From assembly GCA_030655595.1 (NCBI GenBank), contig JAUSNQ010000194.1, forward strand, positions 1 through 11,349: DNA of 11,349 nt, read 5' to 3'. This document shows positions 1 through 7,897 of this stretch, piece after piece (the first letter of the stretch is position 1; the number at the start of each line of letters is the position of its first letter). The translations under genes and the position numbers were made by a program. This DNA is from Paludibacter sp. Lineage in GTDB: Bacteria > Bacteroidota > Bacteroidia > Bacteroidales > Paludibacteraceae. The notes under the pieces were generated by a model that saw only the letters and a program-made list of their open reading frames with translations, made no database searches and was not told the origin of the DNA.

Positions 1-125
1 GAATATAAGTATTTTAGAACCTTGCTTTTCATATATACGTTTGCAAAGATAATCTTGTTATGCTAATAATGCTAAAATCTTTATTCGATTTTTAAATTTT
101 TAAATATAAATATGTTTTTTAGTTG

Positions 126-133
126 TAAATTTG
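126..133 (+). promoter_or_regulatory. candidate -7 element for the DUF3298-purC operon
   Basis: TAAATTTG matches the Bacteroidota -7 consensus TAnnTTTG. No good TTTG lies 19-20 bases upstream, so this is only half a promoter. A second match, TACGTTTG at 36-43, and a minus-strand match, TATCTTTG at 44-51, lie nearby. The latter could serve a divergent gene left of the window. The rest of 1-236 shows no gene. Confidence 0.35.
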
Positions 134-236
134 CACCCGAATAATCGGACTCAAAACGGACTTTAATTATCAATAAATTAAAGTCATAACACGTCAGACG
201 AGTGTATTTCGGTAACAATATAAATGTAATTTCAAC

Positions 237-1091
237 ATGAAAAAAATCTTTTTAGTTATTATCAGCATCCTGGTAATCCTCGTTGTTGTATTATTTCTGA
301 TTTTTCGCCCAGCCGCCGTGAGTACTGTTGTGACCGAAAATTACAATTACTCCGACAAAACTTATTTAACAGCGGATACCACACAAGGCGCATTAACAAT
401 CGAGATGCACTTAGAATTGCCAATCACTTACCAAGATCAAACAACACTTGGTAAAATTCAAACAATCATCAGAACTGAATTGTTTGGTGATTCTTTCGCA
501 AATCTTCCCCAAGACACTTTGATGCAATCTTTTGCCTATGAACTGAAAGAGGAATACATTCAAAACAATTCGGATTTTGCGGATAAAATAACTGACAACA
601 GCAGGTTGGTATTTAATAATTCATTCTTATTAGAAGGGTTTGCGCTTTTGAATGATGAAAATATCTTTTCTTATGGTATCTCCAGATTTGTGGATTTCGG
701 AGGCACACACCCTACCAAAACCAGATTCTTTTATAATTTCAATTTGAGTTCCGGAGATGTTATCCTTGAACAGGATTTATTTCAAGTTGGCTACATGACT
801 GAATTAGCAGCCATCATCAGAAAAAAAATCATGGAGGATAATCAAAATATGGAGGAATTACCCGACAATGTTCAAGTTGATGAAATGACATTTAGTTATG
901 AGTCAATCAAACCCAATGGCAACTTCTACATCAACGATGTTGGCATTTGTTATGTCTTTAATCCTTATGAAATTGCGCCTTATTATATTGGAGAGACTGA
1001 AGTAATTTTGCCCTATCAACTGATCAGTCATTTAATGAAAATAGATAATCCGGTGAGCTACTTAGTCACTGCTTCTCAAAAAAAACAATAA
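237..1091 (+). CDS. membrane-anchored DUF3298-type (RsiV-like) protein
   Basis: A 284-residue protein with one hydrophobic helix at about residues 4-23 and no lipobox cysteine, so it is probably anchored in the inner membrane with the rest outside. The extracytoplasmic part resembles the DUF4163/DUF3298 arrangement known from RsiV anti-sigma factors and PdaC-like proteins. It has GGTHP at 155-159, then FYINDVGICYVFNPYEIAPY at 230-249 and LPYQLI near 258, the usual end of a DUF3298 domain. The function of stand-alone members is unknown. No sigma-factor gene is adjacent and no catalytic deacetylase domain is seen, so an RsiV role is not supported here. It lies 16 bp before purC on the same strand and probably shares its transcript; the link to purine synthesis is not obvious. 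Confidence 0.75.
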   Translation: MKKIFLVIISILVILVVVLFLIFRPAAVSTVVTENYNYSDKTYLTADTTQGALTIEMHLELPITYQDQTTLGKIQTIIRTELFGDSFANLPQDTLMQSFAYELKEEYIQNNSDFADKITDNSRLVFNNSFLLEGFALLNDENIFSYGISRFVDFGGTHPTKTRFFYNFNLSSGDVILEQDLFQVGYMTELAAIIRKKIMEDNQNMEELPDNVQVDEMTFSYESIKPNGNFYINDVGICYVFNPYEIAPYYIGETEVILPYQLISHLMKIDNPVSYLVTASQKKQ

Positions 1092-1107
1092 TAAAATAAT
1101 ATAATCA

Positions 1108-2055
1108 ATGAAAGCATTAACAAACACAGATTTTCAATTCGAAGGTCAAAAAAATGTTTATCACGGCAAGGTTCGTGATGTGTACACAGTTAAAAATGAT
1201 TTGTTGGTGATGATTGCAACCGACCGGATTTCGGCTTTTGATGTGGTATTACCCAAAGGAATTCCCTACAAAGGTCAAATGTTGAATCAGATTGCTGCCA
1301 AATTTTTAGATGCAACTGCCGACATCGTACCGAACTGGAAACTGGCAACTCCTGATCCCATGGTGACCGTAGGATTGCGTTGCGAAGGTTTTCCCGTGGA
1401 AATGATTGTGCGCGGTTATCTTTGCGGTAGTGCCTGGCGGACTTACAAAAGTGGCATTCGTGAAATTTGCGGCGTGAAAATTCCTGATGGTATGATTGAA
1501 AACCAAAAATTTGAAACTCCGATCATTACACCTACCACCAAAGCTGAATACGGATTGCATGATGAAGATATTTCTAAAGAAGAAATTCTGAAACAAGGAC
1601 TTGTAACTCCCGAAGATTATGCTTTACTCGAAAAATATACCATGGGGCTATTCCTCCGCGGTGAAGAAATCGCTGCTCAAAGGGGTCTTATTCTGGTAGA
1701 TACGAAATATGAATTTGGCAAACGGGATGGTAAAATCTACCTGATCGACGAAATACACACCCCGGATTCGTCGCGTTATTTCTATGCGGAAGGATATCAG
1801 GAAAGATTCGAAAAAGGCGAAGCCCAAAAACAACTTTCAAAGGAGTTCGTACGCGAATGGCTGATGGCCAATGATTTTCAGGGAAAAGCAGGTCAGACCG
1901 TCCCTGAAATGACCGATGAAATTGTTACCGGCATCAGCGAAAGATACATCGAACTTTTCGAAAATATTACCGGCGAACCATTCAATAGAGCCGATGTGAG
2001 TGATATCATGGCGCGCATTGAAAAGAATGTTGTTGCATATCTTAAAACAGTCTGA
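1108..2055 (+). CDS. purC: phosphoribosylaminoimidazole-succinocarboxamide synthase
   Basis: SAICAR synthetase is a cytosolic enzyme that joins CAIR and L-aspartate using ATP in de novo purine synthesis. The 315-residue protein has the full set of family motifs: KVRDVY at 21-26 (nucleotide-binding strand), [11 protein letters not shown] at 39-49, the first family signature [14 protein letters not shown] at 95-108, the second signature LVDTKYEFG at 196-204, and [14 protein letters not shown] at 212-225. Its length fits the longer form (about 300 residues or more) rather than the ~240-residue E. coli type. The ATG follows an A-rich leader without a clear Shine-Dalgarno site, normal for Bacteroidota. 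It is probably co-transcribed with the DUF3298 gene. It ends at a large inverted repeat shared with the convergent MFS gene. Confidence 0.97.
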   Translation: MKALTNTDFQFEGQKNVYHGKVRDVYTVKNDLLVMIATDRISAFDVVLPKGIPYKGQMLNQIAAKFLDATADIVPNWKLATPDPMVTVGLRCEGFPVEMIVRGYLCGSAWRTYKSGIREICGVKIPDGMIENQKFETPIITPTTKAEYGLHDEDISKEEILKQGLVTPEDYALLEKYTMGLFLRGEEIAAQRGLILVDTKYEFGKRDGKIYLIDEIHTPDSSRYFYAEGYQERFEKGEAQKQLSKEFVREWLMANDFQGKAGQTVPEMTDEIVTGISERYIELFENITGEPFNRADVSDIMARIEKNVVAYLKTV

Positions 2056-2057
2056 AT

Positions 2058-2138
2058 ATTAGTGGTTAGTGATTAATGATTAGTGGTTAAACTCTAATCA
2101 ACTAATCACTATTCACTAACCATTAATCACTAACCACT
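2058..2138. repeat. inverted and direct repeat between convergent genes; possible two-way terminator
   Basis: AGTGGTTAGTGATTAATG at 2061-2078 is perfectly complementary to 2121-2138 (18-bp stem). ATTAGTGGTTA also occurs twice in direct orientation (2058-2068 and 2079-2089), and the interior of the loop can pair partly as well. The whole is built from degenerate TTAGTG/CACTAA words. It starts 3 bp after the purC stop and its right arm runs into the exporter stop codon, so it probably ends or protects both transcripts. There is no U-tract, so it is not a classic intrinsic terminator. Confidence 0.7.
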
Positions 2139-3348
2139 ATTCCACTTTCCCAATTCTCATCATCGATGGAACAAACATCGCAATGATGCCCAGCAACACG
2201 ATAATAGCCCCGGCGATTACAAAGGCATAAGAAACGCCAATATGATCAGCAATGATTCCGGTTGCTGTAAGTCCAATTAACGAAGGAAGGATGGCTATAC
2301 TGCCGTACATGGAAAACACCCTCCCCAGAGCTTCCGGCGCAACCGTTCGTTGTACCAGTGAAGTAAACATAGAACTATAAACTGCACCTGAGATACCTCC
2401 GAAGGCAGTTAAAATTGCGAAGAACACAAAACCATCCGGTGATAAAACCCCCGAAAAGAGGAATGTCAAGCCCAGCATGATAAACATCAGGTTGATCATC
2501 AATACCTGATTGCCTTTGAACTGTCTGATACTCAGCATTGCGCCACCAACCACCATGCCAACTCCCCAAACGACTTCGACCACGCTCATCTGAAAAGCAT
2601 CGCCGTTGAAGTGTTCAAGTGTCATTAGCGGAAACAACACGCTTATCGGCATCAGAAAGAGCATCACCAATACTGAAAATGCAAAAAGCCAAACCAGTCC
2701 TTTATTGCCGGAAATTGCCTGAAAGCCTTCCCGCATTTCCCTGAAGACATGCGGCTGTTCAATCGTTTCTTTCTTTTTCGGATTGGGTATAACCACAAAC
2801 AACAGACTCGTGCAGGCAATCAGCGCACCAAGCACATCAAACAGCATCACATAGGCCATATCCAGATAAGTCACCAACAAAGCGCCCAAGGCCGGCCCTG
2901 CAATGCTCGAAACCGACAAAATCATCTGATTAACACCGGCAATCCTGGTCAGCTCTTCTTCGGGAGCCAGTAAAGGAACCGAAGCCTGCATTGATGGGGC
3001 ATGAAAAGCAGAACCGACCGACCGCAAAGCGAGCAGTATATAAATGTATGCTATTTCCACCTTGCCTGTAAAAAACAAGATAGCCAACACCAACGAACAA
3101 AAAGCAATGAAAGCATCCGAAAAAATCATGATGCGTTTCCGGTTCCAGCGATCCACAAACACACCGGTAAACGGACCAATCAATGCTTGTGGCAACATAG
3201 AAAAAATCGCTGCTAAGGCCAAAACCTCAGCCGATTTTGTTTCAAAACTCAACCAAATGATGGCTGCAAAACTTACGACAGAACTGCTCAAATACGAGAA
3301 AAACTGTCCTGTCCATATAATGGCAAAAACTTTTTTCCAATTATTCAT
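2137..3348 (-). CDS. DHA3/Mef-like MFS drug exporter
   Basis: A 403-residue inner-membrane antiporter of the major facilitator superfamily, MFS_3/DHA3 branch, to which the MefA macrolide exporter and EntS-like proteins belong. The sequence is hydrophobic with about 12 predicted helices. It shows the loop 2-3 signature GVFVDRWNRKR at 62-72 and, further on, segments very like MefA such as RSVGSAFHAPSMQASVPLL and LGRVFSMYGSIA. The start is taken at the ATG at 3346-3348, because MNNWKKVFAIIWTGQF aligns with the usual family N-terminus. An in-frame ATG 23 codons earlier would add an atypical polar leader. The substrate cannot be told from sequence; Mef-like genes in Bacteroidota are often of unknown specificity. 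It is a single-gene unit, convergent with purC, with a promoter about 210 bp upstream. Confidence 0.85.
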   Translation of the reverse strand: MNNWKKVFAIIWTGQFFSYLSSSVVSFAAIIWLSFETKSAEVLALAAIFSMLPQALIGPFTGVFVDRWNRKRIMIFSDAFIAFCSLVLAILFFTGKVEIAYIYILLALRSVGSAFHAPSMQASVPLLAPEEELTRIAGVNQMILSVSSIAGPALGALLVTYLDMAYVMLFDVLGALIACTSLLFVVIPNPKKKETIEQPHVFREMREGFQAISGNKGLVWLFAFSVLVMLFLMPISVLFPLMTLEHFNGDAFQMSVVEVVWGVGMVVGGAMLSIRQFKGNQVLMINLMFIMLGLTFLFSGVLSPDGFVFFAILTAFGGISGAVYSSMFTSLVQRTVAPEALGRVFSMYGSIAILPSLIGLTATGIIADHIGVSYAFVIAGAIIVLLGIIAMFVPSMMRIGKVE

Positions 3349-3557
3349 ACATAGAATTTGAAGATGTAAACACTGCGAGCCTATCCGATTCGATCGGACA
3401 AGCAAGATAAAACACACTAAAATAATAGAATTTCCGGTAAGAGGAAGTAAAAACCCATTGCACGAGTTGATATCCGGGAAATTTAAAAAGCGGTTATTGT
3501 ATTAAAATACAACGATATAATTAAAATACATGTGCTGGTATGTGTTAAATGAGTTTG
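3349..3557 (-). other. long 5' leader of the MFS gene with two palindromes
   Basis: If the promoter at 3558-3588 is used, the exporter mRNA has an untranslated leader of about 200 nt. It contains TCCGAT-TCG-ATCGGA (3384-3398) and TTGTATT-AA-AATACAA (3497-3512), which are candidate operator half-site pairs or small hairpins. No known riboswitch fold or leader peptide was recognised. Confidence 0.35.
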
Positions 3558-3588
3558 CAAAAATAAATAATGAAAATTGAATATCAAA
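3558..3588 (-). promoter_or_regulatory. Bacteroidota promoter reading toward the MFS gene
   Basis: On the minus strand TTTG (3585-3588) is followed by 19 bases and TATTTTTG (3558-3565), an exact fit to TTTG-N19-TAnnTTTG. Transcription would begin near 3552 and run into the MFS gene. It is back to back with the tRNA promoter. Confidence 0.6.
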
Positions 3589-3615
3589 ATTTTCACGTAA
3601 AATATTTTTTAAGTC

Positions 3616-3646
3616 TTTGGTAATCCCGAAAAATAGCATATCTTTG
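3616..3646 (+). promoter_or_regulatory. promoter of tRNA-Ser
   Basis: TTTG at 3616-3619, 19 bases, then TATCTTTG at 3639-3646: a perfect match to the Bacteroidota housekeeping-sigma consensus. It places the transcription start about 20 nt before the mature tRNA 5' end. Confidence 0.75.
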
Positions 3647-3671
3647 CACCGCTTTTGAACAAAAAGCATCA

Positions 3672-3756
3672 GGAGAGATGGCAGAGTGGTCGATTGCGGC
3701 GGTCTTGAAAACCGTTGTACTGCGAGGTACCGGGGGTTCGAATCCCTCTCTCTCCG
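3672..3756 (+). tRNA. tRNA-Ser (anticodon TGA)
   Basis: An 85-nt cloverleaf: acceptor GGAGAGA (3672-3678) pairs with TCTCTCC (3749-3755). The anticodon stem is 3699-3703 with 3711-3715, and the loop CTTGAAA gives anticodon TGA (3706-3708). A long variable arm with GTAC/GTAC stem (3717-3720, 3727-3730) is typical of class II serine tRNAs. The T arm is GGGGG-TTCGAAT-CCCTC (3732-3748). The discriminator base is G and CCA is not encoded. The gene stands at the edge of the accessory block, a common integration position. Confidence 0.97.
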
Positions 3757-3779
3757 CTGAAAGTATTTCAATAGCAAAC

Positions 3780-3822
3780 AAAAGCCTGCAAAATCATTGA
3801 TTTTGCAGGCTTTTATGTTTTT
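3780..3822 (+). terminator. intrinsic terminator after tRNA-Ser
   Basis: AAAGCCTGCAAAATCA (3781-3796) is the exact complement of 3798-3813. The result is a stem of about 14-16 bp with a very small loop, followed by TTTTATGTTTTT. It lies 24 bp after the tRNA 3' end. Confidence 0.85.
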
Positions 3823-4027
3823 AGAATGAAACCACAATGTCACTTATTACTCATTTTTGGTGAAAGTTTTGGGGTCTACAACAGGTAAAATGACACTGTG
3901 TAAAAACGTTCCCCGAAACAAAGTAAACATTACTCCCCTACTGGTTGATAATGAGATAGAATTCAATACGTCTATTAAGTTTTGAGGCAAGTCAACTTTA
4001 TTGTTTTCTTTGTTTAAAAAAAGATTC
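3823..4027. other. gene-free junction between tRNA-Ser and the defence operon
   Basis: 205 bp with no recognisable gene, integrase remnant or repeat of the tRNA 3' end. A 27-codon minus-strand reading frame (3847-3930) is present but unsupported. The 3' end of the operon transcript must fall here; T-rich tracts occur after the last stop codon, but I see no strong hairpin. Confidence 0.5.
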
Positions 4028-6316
4028 TTAGATCGTTTTGATCACCTTCATCAATTCCACCATACTTACCGCAAAAGGCAAAGCTGAACCGCGGTTAGAT
4101 GTATAAGCCTCAAGTTTAGAAATATCCCATTGATAATGGTTAAATTCTGTCTCTGCAATTCCTGAAATATCATATACCAGGTAAAAATCATGCGACGGAT
4201 GCTGATAACCTTTTTTTGCCATATCAGCTTTCGAAAATATTCGTGGACCTTTATCACTGAGCTTATAAAGTTTGACAGTTACCGTTTCGCCGGGTCCATG
4301 CAACAACAGGTATTTGGCTCCTGTTTCTTTAGGTGATAACCTGAGTGAACCTCTTGTATCTCCGGTACGGGCATTATATAGATTCTTGTTTTCTATCCAC
4401 TTAAGTTGATCAACCGATTTATAATAACCTACAAGCACTGTTGTTTTTGCAGGCAGGAATCCCCTGTTATCCCCATAACTCTCCGGAATAATATCATTGA
4501 GTATTTGCTGATCGGAATTGTAAGTTTCATAGGCTCTGTAAGAGATAACTTCGCGCTCTGAGGCCCGATTCATAAAATGTTCGGTTACCCCGTTCAGGAA
4601 ACGCTTAAGTTCTTCTGAGCCATCCAATCCCACTCCTGATGGTTTGATGGCAAAAGCACCCAAACCGGGAATGATTTCATGAAAACCCCGTCGGCTGTCT
4701 TTCTCCGAACCCGGGTACAACACATAGGCACCGGCAGTACGACGGATAGCATCTTTATACGCATGCATTTTGAGCAAATCCACCCGTTTTACATTGCCCT
4801 GTATCAGTTCCGCTTTTTCGTTGGTCATCTCTTCCTGCAGTTCTTCTTCCGTTTCTTCCTTTGCAGAAGTGTCTCCAAAAATAGTCTTCAGATTATCAAT
4901 ACGGTATTTTGCATCAAAGTGGATATGTACAATTAATTCTTCTTTTTCAGCTTGCGCTTGTTCAATACCAAATGGCCACATGCTCAGGGTATAATCGGGA
5001 CGCATATCCATGCTCCAACTACCGCCTGCCGGATAGACCTGCCGGCCACGAAAAGTACGGTTGTAACTGAACTGCACATGCAGTTTACGGTTTTTACCAG
5101 TATATACACCTTTCAGCGGGGTATGTTTCCCTTGTTTCAGTTGGAGACCCAACCCATCATCAGTTTCGGTAATCAGCTGATTTATTTCTTTAGGCTCTAT
5201 GTTGTATTGTTCTTTCAGGATATCCAATAACCTGAAATACAACCAGTATTCGTACAAGACAGCCATATCTTTTTTCTCTCCATCGTACACATCATCGCCA
5301 CCCTTCCAAATTAAACGGGCTGCCAAGTCGAACATCAGCCATACCCGCAACACTTCGCGGTAGCCTTCCCTGCGTTGCAGCACAGGACTGTTGAGGGGTA
5401 ATGTAACGGGATTGCTTATTGCTTTGAACAGCGAATGATTCAGGTACTCGTCCAGAAAAGTTTCGAGTAATCGGGCTTCCTGCCTGATGCGGTTTTCTAC
5501 CCGAATTTTGGAGATAAACTCTGAAATAAATGAGCGGAAGGAATTCAGTGCAAATTTAACAAAACGATTCTCGGGCGTGTCCACGGTTTCAGTTTTGGCT
5601 GTTACCTGAATCCGTGCCGGTATCGATTGCAACATTGCGCTGAGCGGGTGACTTTCGGGAAGTTCAATCCGGTTGCCGGCTCCTGCTAACTGATGCAGTG
5701 CTCTTTTATCCAACCGGCGAGCATTGCGGATATCCTTCAACGTTTCAGTTTCTTTCCAGTTCGTAACCGGTGCCGATAGTATTTTATTAAGTGCTTCGGC
5801 AAACTCAGGTGCTTCCAGTACCGATTTGATAAAGGCAAAGCGTTGATACAAAACTCTGGAATCGGCATTGAAATCTACTTCGAGCAAGTGTGATACCGGT
5901 GAGTTGTGTTGTAGCAGCAGTTCAGTACATTTTTCTGTAATATCGCCCAGCATTCGACGGTAGTCTTGGCGGTAGCTGGTTTTTCGGGAACGGACCTCCA
6001 GTTTAATTTTTCCTACTACATACTGTTCATCATCCGTTACCTGAAGCGTCAAACTGCCAACATAGATATTGGGCGAAATTGTCCCTTTGCGGGCATTCAA
6101 CTTCGATGGTCGTACAATATCATTTTTTTTGAGTCGGTAACCCGGGGTAATAGCATATTCATACGAGCAACCTTCCTGAATCTGAAAAGGTGCTTCACCA
6201 TTTTCCAATGCATCTTCGGGTTCAAATACAGGCGCATTCTCATCACCGGCAACGATCAGTTCTATCTCCTGATTGCCAAACCGAGTAGTTATAATCAATT
6301 GATTGTCCTGCAGCAT
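4028..6316 (-). CDS. McrC-like DUF2357 protein with PD-(D/E)xK nuclease core
   Basis: Predicted nuclease subunit that works with the McrB-like NTPase encoded just upstream. The 762 residues divide into an N-terminal and middle part of DUF2357 type (about 1-340), a core with YEYWLYFRL at 355-363, RPDYTL at 439-444, HFDAKYR at 466-472 and LLKMHAYKDAI near 514-524, and a C-terminal extension from about 620. In the family, D441, D468 and K470 would be the metal-binding and catalytic residues of the PD-(D/E)xK fold, and they are intact. E. coli McrC is only about 350 residues, so this protein is roughly twice as long. The C-terminal 140 residues (VLVGYYKSVDQLKWI at 627-641, AKYLLLHG at 667-674) form a separate unrecognised domain. 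The gene starts 6 bp after the NTPase stop and is last in the operon. GC content is similar to the AAA+ domain and higher than that of the methyltransferase. Confidence 0.82.
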   Translation of the reverse strand: MLQDNQLIITTRFGNQEIELIVAGDENAPVFEPEDALENGEAPFQIQEGCSYEYAITPGYRLKKNDIVRPSKLNARKGTISPNIYVGSLTLQVTDDEQYVVGKIKLEVRSRKTSYRQDYRRMLGDITEKCTELLLQHNSPVSHLLEVDFNADSRVLYQRFAFIKSVLEAPEFAEALNKILSAPVTNWKETETLKDIRNARRLDKRALHQLAGAGNRIELPESHPLSAMLQSIPARIQVTAKTETVDTPENRFVKFALNSFRSFISEFISKIRVENRIRQEARLLETFLDEYLNHSLFKAISNPVTLPLNSPVLQRREGYREVLRVWLMFDLAARLIWKGGDDVYDGEKKDMAVLYEYWLYFRLLDILKEQYNIEPKEINQLITETDDGLGLQLKQGKHTPLKGVYTGKNRKLHVQFSYNRTFRGRQVYPAGGSWSMDMRPDYTLSMWPFGIEQAQAEKEELIVHIHFDAKYRIDNLKTIFGDTSAKEETEEELQEEMTNEKAELIQGNVKRVDLLKMHAYKDAIRRTAGAYVLYPGSEKDSRRGFHEIIPGLGAFAIKPSGVGLDGSEELKRFLNGVTEHFMNRASEREVISYRAYETYNSDQQILNDIIPESYGDNRGFLPAKTTVLVGYYKSVDQLKWIENKNLYNARTGDTRGSLRLSPKETGAKYLLLHGPGETVTVKLYKLSDKGPRIFSKADMAKKGYQHPSHDFYLVYDISGIAETEFNHYQWDISKLEAYTSNRGSALPFAVSMVELMKVIKTI

Positions 6317-6322
6317 GGCTTA

Positions 6323-7897
6323 TCAGGCTTCGGCATAACTGGTGAATCCATTATCAATCAGACCACGGTACATGCGTTGCAGTTTCTCCAACGCTATCGG
6401 GTATAGTACTTTGGTGTTATCGGCATCAACTTTAGGCTGTAAATAATCTTCTACCTTTGCATCTTCACTTACACAAAGTGTGATAAGCGTTTTCAGTACC
6501 GGTTCCAGTTTACGGCGTGAACCGTGCAATTTGGGCAATAGTTTTTGCATAATTACCACATCCAGTATTTCTTCTGGTTGCCAGTTAGTTTCCATAGCCT
6601 CAGCCACAGCTGCAAAGCGGCGTATTTCCGAGGCTGTACGATAGCCGAATTCTGCACCGGCAACTTTCAACTGACTGAAGAATCCGATCAGTGACGCATT
6701 CATTGCTTCCTGAGCACTGTAGTTCAGTTCTTTATTTTGCGCCAGAGCTACAAAACTCTCCTCCATCGAAGCTCCCTGACCTTTGAGAATGTCCAAATCT
6801 ACTTTGCCCGATTGGTTCAGGTATGTTGCCATTTCTTCGGCTGTTACCCTGAACTCAATCACGTTAGCACGGTCGAGCACTTTGGGGCTGAACATATAAG
6901 TTGTTTCGTCGATATTCACCGTACCTACTATAAACAGGTTTTTCGGGAGTCTGATTTTCGGTGGAATCCCATCCCAATCTTCGTCACCGGCATGCAAAAG
7001 TATTTCTTCGCCCGACTCCATGCAGCTCAGAAAATCGGCAAAATAGCGCTCCACATGGCTCAGGTTCATTTCGTCCAGTATCAGAAAGTAGGGTTTAGTC
7101 TTATCATTATCAGCTTTGAGAATCAATTCGAGCACACCACTTTCAGGTCGTACATAAGCCTTTTCCTGTAATGCATTGGGAAAACCCAATAATGGCTCAC
7201 GGTTGGTCCAGTCTGCTCCTACCGGCACTATCTTATATTGCTCCTCACTTCCGCAAAGCCACATAGCAAAGGCCTGTGCTAGTTTGGTTTTACCTGAACC
7301 GGAAAGGCCGGTGAGGATTAAGAAGGGTTTGGTGATATTTGAATATATAATTCTTTCAACTAGTTTGTCATCAAAAACCAAATTAGATCTTTTAATAGTT
7401 TCAATGAGAGAAATTACAAAATCTCTCATTGACTCTAACTCAACATGACCAAGCAATGATGTAAAGGTGAAGTTCGCCTTCAATTGCTTAAGTGAATCAA
7501 TAGCTTTAAGAAGGTTACCTTCTTCAATTGGGCAAAACTGATCAGTATCACAATATTCAAGTTTTGGGTAGTTTGCCCATGTAATAATTTTTGAAAGAGT
7601 AGAAAAAAGTGGTTTCGTTTGTACTGTTGACATCGCATTCGCAGGGCCATCGGTAAAGTATTGACTACCTAAATCACGCCAAGGAGTTTCTTCGTAGTCT
7701 TTTACAGAATCGAATTTACTTATGTTTAAATGTATATCTTCAAGTATTCTTTGAAATGAATCTAAGCCTAGTGAAAAAGACTTAACACTACCTCTTTTAC
7801 CTGAATTACTAAAAGTAATGACACCACCTACATTTGTTAGCTCTGCTTTAAAAACTGATGACTTGTTTTTAAATTCCAGATAATCTTTTAGAGTCAT
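6323..7897 (-). CDS. McrB-like AAA+ NTPase of the restriction complex
   Basis: A 524-residue motor subunit of McrB type. Walker A GLSGSGKT lies at 197-204, Walker B FLILDEMN at 271-278 followed by LSHVERYFADFLS, a sensor-like GTVNIDETT at 325-333, a probable arginine-finger region VLDRANVIEF at 340-349, and FGYRTASEIRRF at 417-428. McrB proteins hydrolyse GTP and drive the McrC nuclease. Here the base specificity cannot be settled, because the canonical McrB NTAD motif appears as NIDE. Residues 1-190 are not recognised; in McrB the N-terminal domain binds the DNA target, so that role is inferred. The ATG at 7895-7897 lies 29 bp inside the upstream methyltransferase gene, which suggests translational coupling. 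The part encoding about residues 1-190 is AT-rich, and composition changes sharply just before the P-loop. Confidence 0.88.
   Translation of the reverse strand: MTLKDYLEFKNKSSVFKAELTNVGGVITFSNSGKRGSVKSFSLGLDSFQRILEDIHLNISKFDSVKDYEETPWRDLGSQYFTDGPANAMSTVQTKPLFSTLSKIITWANYPKLEYCDTDQFCPIEEGNLLKAIDSLKQLKANFTFTSLLGHVELESMRDFVISLIETIKRSNLVFDDKLVERIIYSNITKPFLILTGLSGSGKTKLAQAFAMWLCGSEEQYKIVPVGADWTNREPLLGFPNALQEKAYVRPESGVLELILKADNDKTKPYFLILDEMNLSHVERYFADFLSCMESGEEILLHAGDEDWDGIPPKIRLPKNLFIVGTVNIDETTYMFSPKVLDRANVIEFRVTAEEMATYLNQSGKVDLDILKGQGASMEESFVALAQNKELNYSAQEAMNASLIGFFSQLKVAGAEFGYRTASEIRRFAAVAEAMETNWQPEEILDVVIMQKLLPKLHGSRRKLEPVLKTLITLCVSEDAKVEDYLQPKVDADNTKVLYPIALEKLQRMYRGLIDNGFTSYAEA

Noticed and set aside
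2749..3361. Plus-strand frames inside the MFS gene
   Set aside because: Antisense to membrane helices of the transporter; composition explained by the opposite strand.
3349..3417. Upstream MFS start adding 23 residues
   Set aside because: The added leader is polar and unlike family members, while the internal ATG gives the expected N-terminus.
3502..3843. Minus-strand reading frame of 113 codons across the tRNA
   Set aside because: It is the antisense of tRNA-Ser, its promoter and its terminator; such translations are well-known false genes.
3847..3930. 27-codon minus-strand frame between the tRNA terminator and the operon end
   Set aside because: Too short, no recognised product, and no homology that I can claim; an integrase remnant was considered but no recombinase motif is visible.
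4679..5230. Plus-strand frames inside the McrC-like gene
   Set aside because: Shadows of a gene with clear nuclease motifs on the other strand; no promoters or family features.
6737..7448. Plus-strand frames of 144 and 90 codons inside the McrB-like gene
   Set aside because: They are antisense to the Walker motifs and have no features of their own.
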